A DNA stretch of 33,656 nucleotides from an uncultured Candidatus Poseidoniales archaeon (GTDB lineage: Archaea > Thermoplasmatota > Poseidoniia > Poseidoniales > Thalassarchaeaceae): contig CACGIM010000011.1 of the NCBI GenBank assembly GCA_902573115.1, positions 1 through 33,656 of the forward strand. The letters are read 5' to 3'. Position numbers and translations under genes: made by a program. Positions 10,101 through 19,780 of the stretch are shown here, piece by piece. The notes beneath the pieces are model-generated. The model did not search any database. It was given only the letters and a program-made list of their open reading frames with translations, and was not told where the DNA came from. The stretch's first letter is position 1, and the number at the start of each line of letters is the position of its first letter.

Positions 10101-13100
10101 GGACACAGATCCTGATGGAGACGGAATTTATCAATCAGTATGGGACAAAGGAGTCCTGGGACAGGCCCTTCTTTTCCCGGAATATTACGATGTCGACAAT
10201 GACAATGATGGGGTCCCGGATGGGGAAGACCCAGACGATGACAACAATGGAGTCTCAGATGCAGCTCAGGAACTTTTCCCTGGATGCTTCACAGGAGAGG
10301 AGCAGAGCACTTGGGACCACGACAATGATGGGATAGTGAACTGGGCGGATGATGATTGGGATGGAGACGGAATCCCCAACTCTCTAGAGCTCCAGAACCT
10401 CGTAGATCACCAGGGAACTGCAGACGCTTTCGACGATGTGTGTTGCCTCAACTTCCCCGTAGCCCCATGGGACCATGACAACGATGGAATCAGAGACGAC
10501 ATAGATGAAGACGACGATTACGATGGCATGAAGGATGAGGACGAGGTGATGCTTTGGCCTTCGAGGTTTGGAATGGAGTCGACCAATCCATGGGATCACG
10601 ACGACTTTGGAGGAGGGGTCGGCATAGCAAATCCAACAAACAACTCGACTGGACCAGACTACTTCGACGTCGACGATGACAATGACGGTAGGGAGGATCT
10701 CGACTGGAACAATCCATCACTGGGAAGCTGGTCAATTCCTTCCAACAAGACTGAGGAATCTTCCGGTTCTAGCTCCGATTGGGACTCTGATAATAACGGG
10801 ATATTAGACGACGATGACAAAATTCCGACTAGGATTACACTATCCACCGAATCAATATTATGGCTGGACGAAAACAGACCTTCAATTTTCAATGGAACTG
10901 TTTTCTGGCTAGACGATACAGGCTTTGTCCCCGCCCCCGACATACCAGTCCAGGTACATATTCGCTACATTGAAAATGGCACCTCAGTAATTGAGACGAT
11001 AGACGTCCTGACTGATTCCAATGGAGATTACGTCGTCGGCCAATTCCTATTCCCAGAGGATATCCAGGTTGGTCCCAATACAACGTACGAGGTTTACTCT
11101 GAGGTTACTGAGATGTTCGTCCACGACTACAGCTCGACTCTTGAAGACACAGATGGGGATGGTCTGGGTGACACTGGCTTCCCGGTTGAAGTCAGAGCCA
11201 ATACGACAATAGGATTCGTGTCAGGTCAAAGATTCAGAGCTGACGAACAACCCTTGAAGCTCGACTTCAAGGTACACTACACAGCCGATTATAACAGAGG
11301 AATATTCGACAACAGACTAGCTTTTGCGCCAGTTTCTTTCACAATTAGCGACTCTGGAACTCAATTTGGGAACATCACTCACCCTACTGTTTACGACGGT
11401 TATGGAAACGGTTACAGAGCTGACTCTGGCGGTTGGGTTTCATTGGCCTATAACCAATCATTGGATCGGTGGGAGCAAGTGCAGTGGAACTCACTACTAA
11501 ACAACGGCGAGGGGATTCCAACTGGGGGGTATGAGGAGATAACTTGGAACCCCTGCTCTTCGAATAATCCAATTGGATCTCATTCTATCCTCGGTACTTA
11601 TGAATACAGAAATACAACACTCCCAGTTGGTGATTACAGCTTCATCGGGTTCTCCAGACCTGATCTCGGTGGATGCTTAGACGACGCATATGAATGGCCA
11701 TGGGCCCATCTAGAGGGCTCCAAGACTGACACATTCTACATCAGAGCCATGCATAGGATGTACGTAGAGGCGGAAATGTACGTTTCATCATTTAGACCCG
11801 TCTACTTCTGGGATGCTACACAGTTCACTGGCTCTTCCTTCGGAGCCTGGAGGGCATTGTTCCACGCCCCTTCTCTGGTGAATGCGGGAACAACTTTCTC
11901 GGATGCAAGCCTAGGCAAGTCGTATCCGATCCTATGGGACGGGACTCCGTCAGGGTTGAACGGTATAGCAGGCGGCGCTCTTGCAGGGTTCCTCTCCTCT
12001 AACGGTACGCATTGGACAATCACCATGCAGAATGGTGCTGACTTCGACTCGCCTCCATGTGGCCCAGTCGATCCGTTGGTTCCGAACAGTGAGGTGAGGT
12101 GTGAAATAGTCCCAGAGATGTTCACTGGAGAGACCATCAGAGTAGTCGGAAACGTGTGGAATCGAACCTTCGTACCTTGGACTCAAGACGCGATCGCCCT
12201 CCAAATGGATATCGATAACAACGGTGTCTTTTCTGGTAGCCTCGAGACGGCATATTCCAGAAGACCAAACATGGTCGAGGGACTAGCAACATTCGACTAC
12301 AACTGGACATGGTTCTCCCAGTACCCAGCAGGAACATTTGGAGTAAAGGCCGACTTCACCTTGTCTGACTACTACTTCACAGGAGAGCAAGAACAGGTAC
12401 TCGCTGCCACAGGAGCATATGGGAACGTTACCGTCATTGGAACTACTGACTTCCAGTTGAACTCCCTTCCACGCCTTTACAGGGGCCAGAACACCACTGT
12501 CGAAGCCCGTCTTATCGACAACGCATTCCAACCTGTGCGAGAAGTCCCCGTAAACTGGACATGGTCAGGGGATCTGACCAGCGGAGTGGCAATAACTGAC
12601 AACAATGGTGTTTTCAAGGTCAATCTGACAGACATAGACACACTCGGAAACTTCTCACTAGGATTTACCTACATGGGAGACAGTCTTAGACAAGGGAACT
12701 CAGCCGAAGTCAGCCTATGGGTAGTTTCAAGGACATACATCAGCCTAAGTAGTGCTGGACCCAACGTTGCCTATAACGGGGATGATTGGCGGCTTTCTGC
12801 GGTTGTTCTTGATGACAACAAGACTCCATTTGAGAAAGATGTCGGTGGCGCTGTACTCACTACTTTGGGCGAGGACATGGGTTGTGCTCCAATCCAAAAT
12901 CAAGATGGATATGACCTAGGAGGAAACGTGACAATAATCTTCGAGGGTGTAGATTTCGAGGATAGGACTCACAGGCAAATAGTGAATAGGACATGCCCCA
13001 AGGATGGGAAGATTGACTTCAAAACTACCCTAGATCCCCAGCTCTTGAAAGACGACCCCTTCTCGTACTTGCCTGACGGATTTGGCCCGGTCAATGTTAT

Positions 13101-15076
13101 CATTAGATTCGAGGAAAATCTCCCCCACGAAGGATGCGGGCCAGTGACTTCAGAGATGCTTACTACATCCGGTGCGTGGGACCCATGTGCCACCATCCTT
13201 AACAGCGACCACTTTAGGAAGGTCCTGCAATTCCAAGTGGATGGGTTCAGTCTCATTGGCAACACCAAGCTGGATGTCGATCAGCAGATAGTCTACACAT
13301 CTGAGATTGACCCTGATACTGGACTTATTCTGGAGAAGCCGATGATTGTCACCGGTCAACTAACAGACGAGCTTGGTGGAAACCTTTCCAGTAGACAAAT
13401 CCGAGTTACATATGAGATGGGATCGATGATCTTTGATCCAATCGAAAACAGAATGAAGTTCCGGGCAGGAGACGATGGTATTGGAGCATGCATCCCCGGA
13501 GCAACAGATGAAAACGGACTATTCGAAATAAACTGCCCCATTTCGGGCGTGGACGCTGGAACTGCCAAGGTCAATGTTGAATACAACGCTTGGGACACTC
13601 TCAACAATGACAGGTACAGATATAAGAATAAGACACAGGTAATGTTCTTCCCTGTCTTTTCTAACTCAACCCTAGAGGTATCAGAGGTCGGCCCATTCAG
13701 GTCTGACTACCTAACTTACACTTTCCCCAATGGCTCCGACTTCCAGGTACTCTATCTCAAGGAGGCCTTCCACATCAATGCCAAGCTCTCCCAGTCCAAT
13801 GGGAAGCCAGTGGGGGGGGAAGTGCGTCAACATATATCTAGACCCAGATGTGAACACTCGACCTATCGCTACAGCATTCACAGCAGACGGAACAGGGCAA
13901 TTCATTTGGTACTCAGCCGATCCCGATGACAATCCTAGCAGACGGGGCGTCGAACCTAGTGGAAACAAACTCGAGGGGTTCAGAACAATAAGGGTAGCAT
14001 ACGAACCGGAGAAGTACATACCCGGAGGATGCGACTATGAGGCACTAGAGCCTAATCCAGTACTAAACAGCTCTTTCATGGATGTTGAAGTTCTGGTTAG
14101 AAGTAAAGTCGACATCTTACTGAAAGAGCACTGGGCGAGCCCAACGGGATATCTGGAAGGAGATATCATCGAGGGAGAGGTTGCTATTCTAAGGGACAGA
14201 CTAGACCTTACAGTGGAGGGTCAGAGAGTGGAGTTCCATAGACAGTTCTGGAACGGTTCAGGGTGGCAGACGGAAAGAGTGGAGATCCTGATTACTAATG
14301 AGAGAGGTTCTGCAAACTTCTCTTTCCCATACACAGGAGAAGAAATACCGGGCCATCCAGAGTGGAGCGCGCCTGATGGGAGATGGAGGGTCCTAGTCCA
14401 CTTCGAGTCTGCTGATGAGAATCAGCCTTATTTCGTGGAACAATGGCTGAACAGCACACCTTCGATATCTCAAGGAAATCCCGAAATTGACGCCAAAGCA
14501 AGCTTCCTAACAACTCAAGTTATCGTTATCTCAGGAATCGCACTCTCGGCCATGGTCTTGGTGGGGACAATCATGTACAACAACTACCGAGAACGAAGGA
14601 AAGTGGAGGTTCTGAGAGGAATTTTAACAGACGCTCTAATGTCACTGAAGGCCTCGAATAATTACATCGAGGCTATTTTCTCTTGCTATAAGGACCTCAT
14701 AAAGTACTTCAGAATGAGAGGGGCTATGAAAAAGGTCTTTGAGACCACCAGAGAGTTTGAGGATGTTATCAACAAGATGCTTGGAGGAATTGTTCCTCCC
14801 GAGGAGATCGATGGTTTCTTTACGATTTTTGAAGAGGCTAGGTATTCAGACCATGATATCGGCTCCGAGGAGAGGGACAGGGCCATACAGATTTTCCAAT
14901 CTATGATTGGGAGAATGAACAGGGCGCTGGGAGAGAGTATGCTATCCAGAACATCCTCAACAGAATCCTCCCTCTACGGACCATCGGTCAAAGCAGGACA
15001 GTTCGTTGATGCGGAGGGCCAGGTTAGGTTTGCTGGGGTCGACGACTCAGTAGACAAAGACGGATTCAAGATATAG
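7153..15076 (+). CDS. Giant cell-surface protein: N-terminal hydrophobic segment, TSP3-like Asp-rich repeats, Ig-like/beta domains, one C-terminal TM helix, cytosolic helical tail; apparent frameshift at 13812-13819
   Basis: ORF 7153-13929 (2258 aa) is followed in another frame by ORF 13730-15076 that continues the same protein style. Reading one G fewer in the G8 tract gives ...NGKPVGGKCVNIYLDPDVNTRPIATAFTADGTGQFIWYSADPDD..., about 2640 aa in total. Confidence 0.8.
7501..10830 (+). repeat. TSP type-3-like calcium-binding repeat region within the giant protein
   Basis: Repeated D(H/D)DNDGI(x)D..DD.DDDNDG motifs. The DNA also contains a 25-bp perfect direct repeat acgataacgacgggataaacgacct at 7511-7535 and 7550-7574. 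Confidence 0.9.
14519..14960 (+). other. C-terminal TM helix plus cytosolic helical domain (DUF4129-like) of the giant protein
   Basis: VIVISGIALSAMVLVGTIMYNNYRERRK (TM plus positive-inside), then LMSLKASNNYIEAIFSCYKDLIKYFRMRGAMKKVFETTREFEDVINKML. Confidence 0.5.
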
Positions 15077-15099
15077 CTATGCCAATATCGCACTTGAAA

Positions 15100-15114
15100 C
15101 GCCCCTACGGGGCG
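15100..15114 (+). terminator. GC-rich hairpin between the giant gene and the ribosomal operon (terminator or leader element)
   Basis: cgcccc-tac-ggggcg: 6-bp perfect GC stem, 3-nt loop, 24 nt after the giant-gene stop. No strong downstream T run, so its role is uncertain. Confidence 0.4.
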
Positions 15115-15174
15115 CCCGCAGGATTCATAACACCGACTTTGGTGGCCGCGCTACCACATATGGGGGCGAAAGCT

Positions 15175-15540
15175 ATGGGCAAGCTAGAAAGAAAGACCAA
15201 TTCGTCGCTAGTAGCCCTCATAGGGGAGCTAAAGGACCACAGTAGGTCTACAGGATCCTCCATCTGGAGGGACACCGCATCTAGGCTGGAATCAAGTAGG
15301 AAGAATTGGGCTGAACCAAACCTGAGTCACATCTCAAGGCACTCACAGGAAAAGGAGACAGTTCTGGTCCCAGGGAAGGTCCTTGGAAGCGGGGAAATTA
15401 ACGGAAAGCAGACCGTCGCCGCATTCAGCTTCAGCGATGTGGCTAAGAACAAAATTGCGGCTTCAGGTGGCAGAACGCTCAGTATCAGAGAACTTATGGA
15501 AGAAAACCCGAAAGGAAAGGGGGTGAGGATACTTGTCTGA
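15175..15540 (+). CDS. rpl18e: Ribosomal protein L18e
   Basis: MGKLERKTNSSLVALIGELKDHSRSTGSSIWRDTASRLESSRKNWAEPNLSHISR...VLVPGKVLGSGEINGKQTVAAFSFSDVAKNKI; order L18e-L13-S9-RpoN is the conserved archaeal operon. Start moved to 15175. Confidence 0.92.
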   Translation: MGKLERKTNSSLVALIGELKDHSRSTGSSIWRDTASRLESSRKNWAEPNLSHISRHSQEKETVLVPGKVLGSGEINGKQTVAAFSFSDVAKNKIAASGGRTLSIRELMEENPKGKGVRILV

Positions 15541-16015
15541 GCCAACTAAAGTCTACGACGCTTCAGGAAAGATACTAGGAAGACTTGCAAGCCAAGTCGC
15601 GAAAGAGATGATATCTGCAAGAAAGTCTGGTAGCCAACAGAGAGTTATAATCATAAACGCTGAAGGTGCTATAGTCTCGGGGCCGAAATCCAAGGTCTTC
15701 AAGGATTATAGAGCGAAATACAATCTAAATCATGCTAGAAAGGGGCCATTTTTCCCGAGAATGCCTGATAAGATCATCAAAAGAACGGTCAGAGGAATGC
15801 TACCTTACCAGAAAAACAGCAGTGGAAGAGGGGCATTAAAGGATTTGAGAGTAATGATTGGGACGCCTGCAAACCTCTCTGGGGAAGAGCTCCCAGAAGA
15901 CCACCAGTGGGGGGATACTGGCAATATAGACCGATCCCCTCCGAACAAGTTCGTTAGACTAGGGGACATAAGCTCCCACTTAGGCGTGGACGCTTCAAGA
16001 TGGGGTGGTGAATAA
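15533..16015 (+). CDS. rpl13: Ribosomal protein L13
   Basis: KVYDASGKILGRLASQVAKEM...INAEGAIVSGPKSKVFKDY...GPFFPRMPDKIIKRTVRGMLPYQKNSSGRGALKDLRV; TTG start overlapping the L18e stop. Confidence 0.95.
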   Translation: MSEPTKVYDASGKILGRLASQVAKEMISARKSGSQQRVIIINAEGAIVSGPKSKVFKDYRAKYNLNHARKGPFFPRMPDKIIKRTVRGMLPYQKNSSGRGALKDLRVMIGTPANLSGEELPEDHQWGDTGNIDRSPPNKFVRLGDISSHLGVDASRWGGE

Positions 16016-16016
16016 A

Positions 16017-16457
16017 ATGGCAAGAAAAAAGACCGGTACTAAGATCGTAAACACGAGCGGGAAGAGAAAGACTGCAATAGCCCGTGCGACTCTCAAGCCA
16101 GGAAAAGGAAGAGTAAGAGTAAACGGCTCGCCGATACATATCATGGAACCCGAGCTTGCTAGGAGGAAGGCACTAGAACCATTGTTGATTGCAGAGGCTA
16201 TGAACAGGACCGATCGCGTGGATATCGCAATTGACGTAAGAGGCGGAGGCCAGATGGGACAGGTAGACGCGATTAGGACAGCTATTGCTCGAGGGCTAGT
16301 CAAGTACAACGACGGAGCCGAGGGCGATGATGAGGAGCTAAGAGACGAATTCATTAGATTCGAGAGGAAGATGCTGGTAAACGACCCGAGGAGGAAGGAA
16401 CCGAAGCATCAAATGGGCCGGGGGGCTCGGAAGAAGTGGCAGAAGTCGTACAGGTAG
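16017..16457 (+). CDS. rps9: Ribosomal protein S9
   Basis: NTSGKRKTAIARATLKPGKGRVRVNG...DVRGGGQMGQVDAIRTAIARGLVKYN...DPRRKEPKHQMGRGARKKWQKSYR. Confidence 0.96.
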   Translation: MARKKTGTKIVNTSGKRKTAIARATLKPGKGRVRVNGSPIHIMEPELARRKALEPLLIAEAMNRTDRVDIAIDVRGGGQMGQVDAIRTAIARGLVKYNDGAEGDDEELRDEFIRFERKMLVNDPRRKEPKHQMGRGARKKWQKSYR

Positions 16458-16464
16458 TGAAATT

Positions 16465-16671
16465 ATGCTTATCCCAGTTAGGTGTTGGAGTTGCCACAAG
16501 GTTATCGCGCACAAGTACGATGAATTCAAAGATGCAGTCGAAGAAGGAGAAGATGCGGGACAGGTCTTAGACAAGCTTGGCTTCCCGCTCTATTGCTGCA
16601 GAAGGATGTTCGTTGGCCACATAGATCTGATTGATGAAGTAGCACCCTTCAGCATCGATAGGCAGCAATAG
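16465..16671 (+). CDS. rpoN: DNA-directed RNA polymerase subunit N (Rpb10 homologue)
   Basis: 68 aa MLIPVRCWSCHKVIAHKYDEF...DKLGFPLYCCRRMFVGHIDLIDEV, Rpb10 zinc signature CxxC...CCRRM. Confidence 0.96.
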   Translation: MLIPVRCWSCHKVIAHKYDEFKDAVEEGEDAGQVLDKLGFPLYCCRRMFVGHIDLIDEVAPFSIDRQQ

Positions 16672-16718
16672 TCTCCGTCAGGGCTTTGACCAATTGCTTC
16701 TTCGCAAGAGGCCCAATG

Positions 16719-16796
16719 GGGCCTGTAGGTTAGTTTGGCCTATACTTCGCGGCTGGGGGTCGCGCGACCCAGGTTCAAATCCTGGCAGGCCCACCA
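16719..16796 (+). tRNA. tRNA-Pro(GGG), CCA encoded
   Basis: Acceptor gggcctg/caggccc, anticodon stem cgcgg/tcgcg with loop ctGGGgg, T arm ccagg-ttcaaat-cctgg, discriminator a then cca. Folded by eye. Confidence 0.88.
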
Positions 16797-16833
16797 CGGG
16801 CAGTTTCAAGGACATCGGCCCCTTTGGATTGAC

Positions 16834-18945
16834 ATGGCTCAGGGTGCTCCGTCGGTGCCCGGCTCCTCCCAGAGAATACAGTGGCTCGCAAAGGAGTTGG
16901 AGAAGCACTCAGAGCTATATTACAATCAAGCCAAACCAATCATCTCTGACTCAGAATTCGACTCAATAAGAGATGAGCTTAGACAACTCTCACCCAACCA
17001 CCCCCAGCTAAGTATTGTGGGCTCTGACCCTCCTCCTGGATCAAAAAAAGTTGACCATTTGTTCAGGATGATGAGCCTTGATAAAGCTACAACTGACCAG
17101 GAAGTAGCTCACTTCGTCTCCCAGACTACTGCAAATGGTCGAAGATTTGTATGTCAACCAAAGTTGGATGGGTCTGCCCTCTCCCTCGAGTATCGTAGAG
17201 GACGCTTGGTTACAGCAGCAACAAGAGGGAATGGTAAAAGGGGAGAGGATGTAACTTCTAACGCACGCAGAATGATCAACGTCCCTAATAGAATTCCTTG
17301 GGAGGGGGACTGTCATGTAAGGGGGGAGGTAGTCATGCCTCTCGAAATATTTGACAAGAAGTACTCAGACGTAGCCCCAAACCCAAGGAATCTCGCTGCC
17401 GGAGCCCTTCGTCAGAAATACCTAGACGTAGGGAAGGGGAGCCCTGAGGACCTAGTGTTCCTGGCATATGGGGTAGAATTCCCAACAGGCCAGGATCGCC
17501 ATCCAGATAGTCCAAAACCTCCCGATTTTAAACTAGACTCTGAGATCATAAGCTGGATCTCCGAGATGGGAATAGAAGTGGCGGGAGATACAGTTGTATC
17601 TGGACAGGACGACGAATCAGTGACGGAATCAATAATGCGTACAACAAGAAGTTGGTTCCAATCCAGAGACTCAGCAGATTGGGAGCTTGATGGTGTCGTC
17701 ATAAAGCTAGATCGTCTAGACAAGCGGGAACTTCTTGGTGAGACCGCCCATCACCCCAGATGGGCATTGGCGTGGAAGTTTCCTCCAGAAGAGGCAGTAA
17801 GTGTTCTGATGGAAGTCCATTGGCAGACCGGCAGAACGGGAAACGTTACCCCAGTATCTAGGGTAGCCCCAGTCGTAGTTTCAGGAGTGACTGTGGAGAA
17901 CACCACTCTCCATAATAGAGGAGAGGTCGAAAGATTAGGAATCAGGATTGGAGACAAAGTCAGGGTTGTCAGGAGGGGGGATGTCATCCCCAAGATCACA
18001 GCGGTTATAGGGCCAGCAAAAGAATCTGATTTGCGGGGAAGAACCCATGCAGATGGAACCCCATTCTCAGAACCTCTCCCTCATAGATCTTCAATATCGG
18101 CACCAGAGAATTGCCCAAGATGCTCTAATCATCTAATAGAAGATGGTGCATTTATCAGATGCACGAATTTAGATTGCCCGTCCAGACTAGAAAGGGCAAT
18201 TCTGTATTGGTGTAGAAAGCTAGGGATGGACGGAATAGGAGAAAAATTGGCCGAACAGCTTTGCTCAGCCGGACTCGTCAGGAGCCTTGGAGACCTATAT
18301 AGGCTTGAAAACAGGCGGGATGAGCTCATCTCGCTGGATAGAATGGCCGAGAAGTCCGCAAGCAATATCCTAGAGGAGCTTAGGTCTACTCGTTCAATGA
18401 CTCTCAGCACTTTCATCTCCGCTTTAGGGCTCCCACGAATAGGTCCCGAGATAGCTACTCTAGTATGTTCGGAAGTAAGGACTCTCGAGGAAATACTAGC
18501 CATGACCGAGGACATAGGGCCATCTATCGAAAGACTGGTATCAATAGACAGAATTGGGGATACAGTTGCTAGACTTTTACTCGATGGCATCTCAGAAAGG
18601 AAGGAGTCTATTTTGGATCTTTACCAAAAGGTCGACATTATCCAGGAGGAGTCGAAGGTCCAAGAAGGAAAACTCTCAGGATCGAGCTTTTGCATAACTG
18701 GGACTCTAAGCAGGCCTAGAAAAGAAATCTCCCTCTCCATAAAATCAGAAGGAGGCAAAGTGGTCTCATCAGTTTCAGGCAATCTAGACTTCCTAGTAGC
18801 AGGTGATTCCGCCGGCTCAAAGTTGGAGAAGGCAAGGCGCCTAGGTGTGAGGATAATCTCGGAGACCGACCTTGATGAGATACTGGGTGGTGCTATACTG
18901 GCAGAAATTCCGCCCGATAGGCAACCAACATTAGGGGATTTCTGA
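16834..18945 (+). CDS. ligA: NAD-dependent DNA ligase LigA
   Basis: CQPKLDGSALSLEYRRGRLVTAATRGNGKRGEDVT (KxDG site), PRNLAAGALRQ, CPRCSNHL...CTNLDCPSRLERAI zinc finger, HhH region, C-terminal BRCT. Start moved to 16834, after the tRNA. Confidence 0.95.
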   Translation: MAQGAPSVPGSSQRIQWLAKELEKHSELYYNQAKPIISDSEFDSIRDELRQLSPNHPQLSIVGSDPPPGSKKVDHLFRMMSLDKATTDQEVAHFVSQTTANGRRFVCQPKLDGSALSLEYRRGRLVTAATRGNGKRGEDVTSNARRMINVPNRIPWEGDCHVRGEVVMPLEIFDKKYSDVAPNPRNLAAGALRQKYLDVGKGSPEDLVFLAYGVEFPTGQDRHPDSPKPPDFKLDSEIISWISEMGIEVAGDTVVSGQDDESVTESIMRTTRSWFQSRDSADWELDGVVIKLDRLDKRELLGETAHHPRWALAWKFPPEEAVSVLMEVHWQTGRTGNVTPVSRVAPVVVSGVTVENTTLHNRGEVERLGIRIGDKVRVVRRGDVIPKITAVIGPAKESDLRGRTHADGTPFSEPLPHRSSISAPENCPRCSNHLIEDGAFIRCTNLDCPSRLERAILYWCRKLGMDGIGEKLAEQLCSAGLVRSLGDLYRLENRRDELISLDRMAEKSASNILEELRSTRSMTLSTFISALGLPRIGPEIATLVCSEVRTLEEILAMTEDIGPSIERLVSIDRIGDTVARLLLDGISERKESILDLYQKVDIIQEESKVQEGKLSGSSFCITGTLSRPRKEISLSIKSEGGKVVSSVSGNLDFLVAGDSAGSKLEKARRLGVRIISETDLDEILGGAILAEIPPDRQPTLGDF

Positions 18946-19764
18946 TTAACCGTACATCCCAGTATTTGTGCTCGCACTCTCTTGTGGTGGATTAAGGTGC
19001 AGGGACATCATATCCCTAATTTGACCCTCAATCCTCTGAGCTTCCTCTAGAAGAGGTTCCGGATCAAGATTTACCGCGGGAAGCAGCCCATCCATGCATC
19101 CTATTATCCTGGCAGCGGCCCTAGCATCCGGGATCACTCCTTGGCCGATCTCTCCATCCGATTCTGCAAGTATCGCTAAGGCATCAATCTCTCTTCTCCT
19201 ACATTCTCCCATCATGACCCCGGTCATGCCCCCAACCACTCCATGTTTCAGAAGAGGCACTCCGATGCTCTTGATCAGAACATGGCTCGAGTCTGTCGAC
19301 CCAATTCCCAACATGGAATCCATTCCTTCATCATCGTCGAAAATACTGTGACTGCTGTCGATTCCGTGGGCAAATGAATCGATCATAATTGTCGAACTTA
19401 CTCCTGATTTTACAATCCAGTCGATAAGGCTGGAAGAAAGAGGCAAGCTCAATTCTGAAGGAACTTGAATCTCAGAAGCGATAAGCACAACCTTGTCGCA
19501 CTTGTCCATATTGCATATTGGTTCACCTGCATAGAACCTAACTGGAGGCAGAGGCTTTCCATCCTGAACTAGGCATACGGGGGGTAGATTCGGATGACGG
19601 ACCCCACCCACAAGCTCCAACTCCAGCCTTTCTACCAAGAAATGTGCAACAATGCTACTTACGAATCCCACAGAGGGGAAGCAGCTTACCAAAAGTGCCC
19701 CTGATGAGTTGACCTCGTCCCCAATGTCAATCGTAGGCCCCTCCGCCATGGTGCTAGTATCCAC
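18946..19764 (-). CDS. PAC2 family protein (proteasome assembly chaperone, PbaA-like)
   Basis: LVSCFPSVGFVSSIVAHFLVERLELELVGGVRHPNLPPVCLV...VRFYAGEPI...PDARAAARIIGCMDGLL. C-terminus NTGMYG (aca aat act ggg atg tac ggt taa). Confidence 0.82.
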   Translation of the reverse strand: MDTSTMAEGPTIDIGDEVNSSGALLVSCFPSVGFVSSIVAHFLVERLELELVGGVRHPNLPPVCLVQDGKPLPPVRFYAGEPICNMDKCDKVVLIASEIQVPSELSLPLSSSLIDWIVKSGVSSTIMIDSFAHGIDSSHSIFDDDEGMDSMLGIGSTDSSHVLIKSIGVPLLKHGVVGGMTGVMMGECRRREIDALAILAESDGEIGQGVIPDARAAARIIGCMDGLLPAVNLDPEPLLEEAQRIEGQIRDMMSLHLNPPQESASTNTGMYG

Positions 19765-19780
19765 TCAATGGTGTTAATCG

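Noticed and set aside
13730-15076. ORF 13730-15076 as an independent gene
   Set aside because: Its first about 28 residues are a wrong-frame reading of the upstream giant gene, there is no intergenic space or signal peptide, and the protein continues the same domain style; better explained by the G8 frameshift.
16735-16833. N-terminal extension of LigA through tRNA-Pro
   Set aside because: The first 33 codons of the listed ORF read through the tRNA gene; the real start is most likely ATG 16834.
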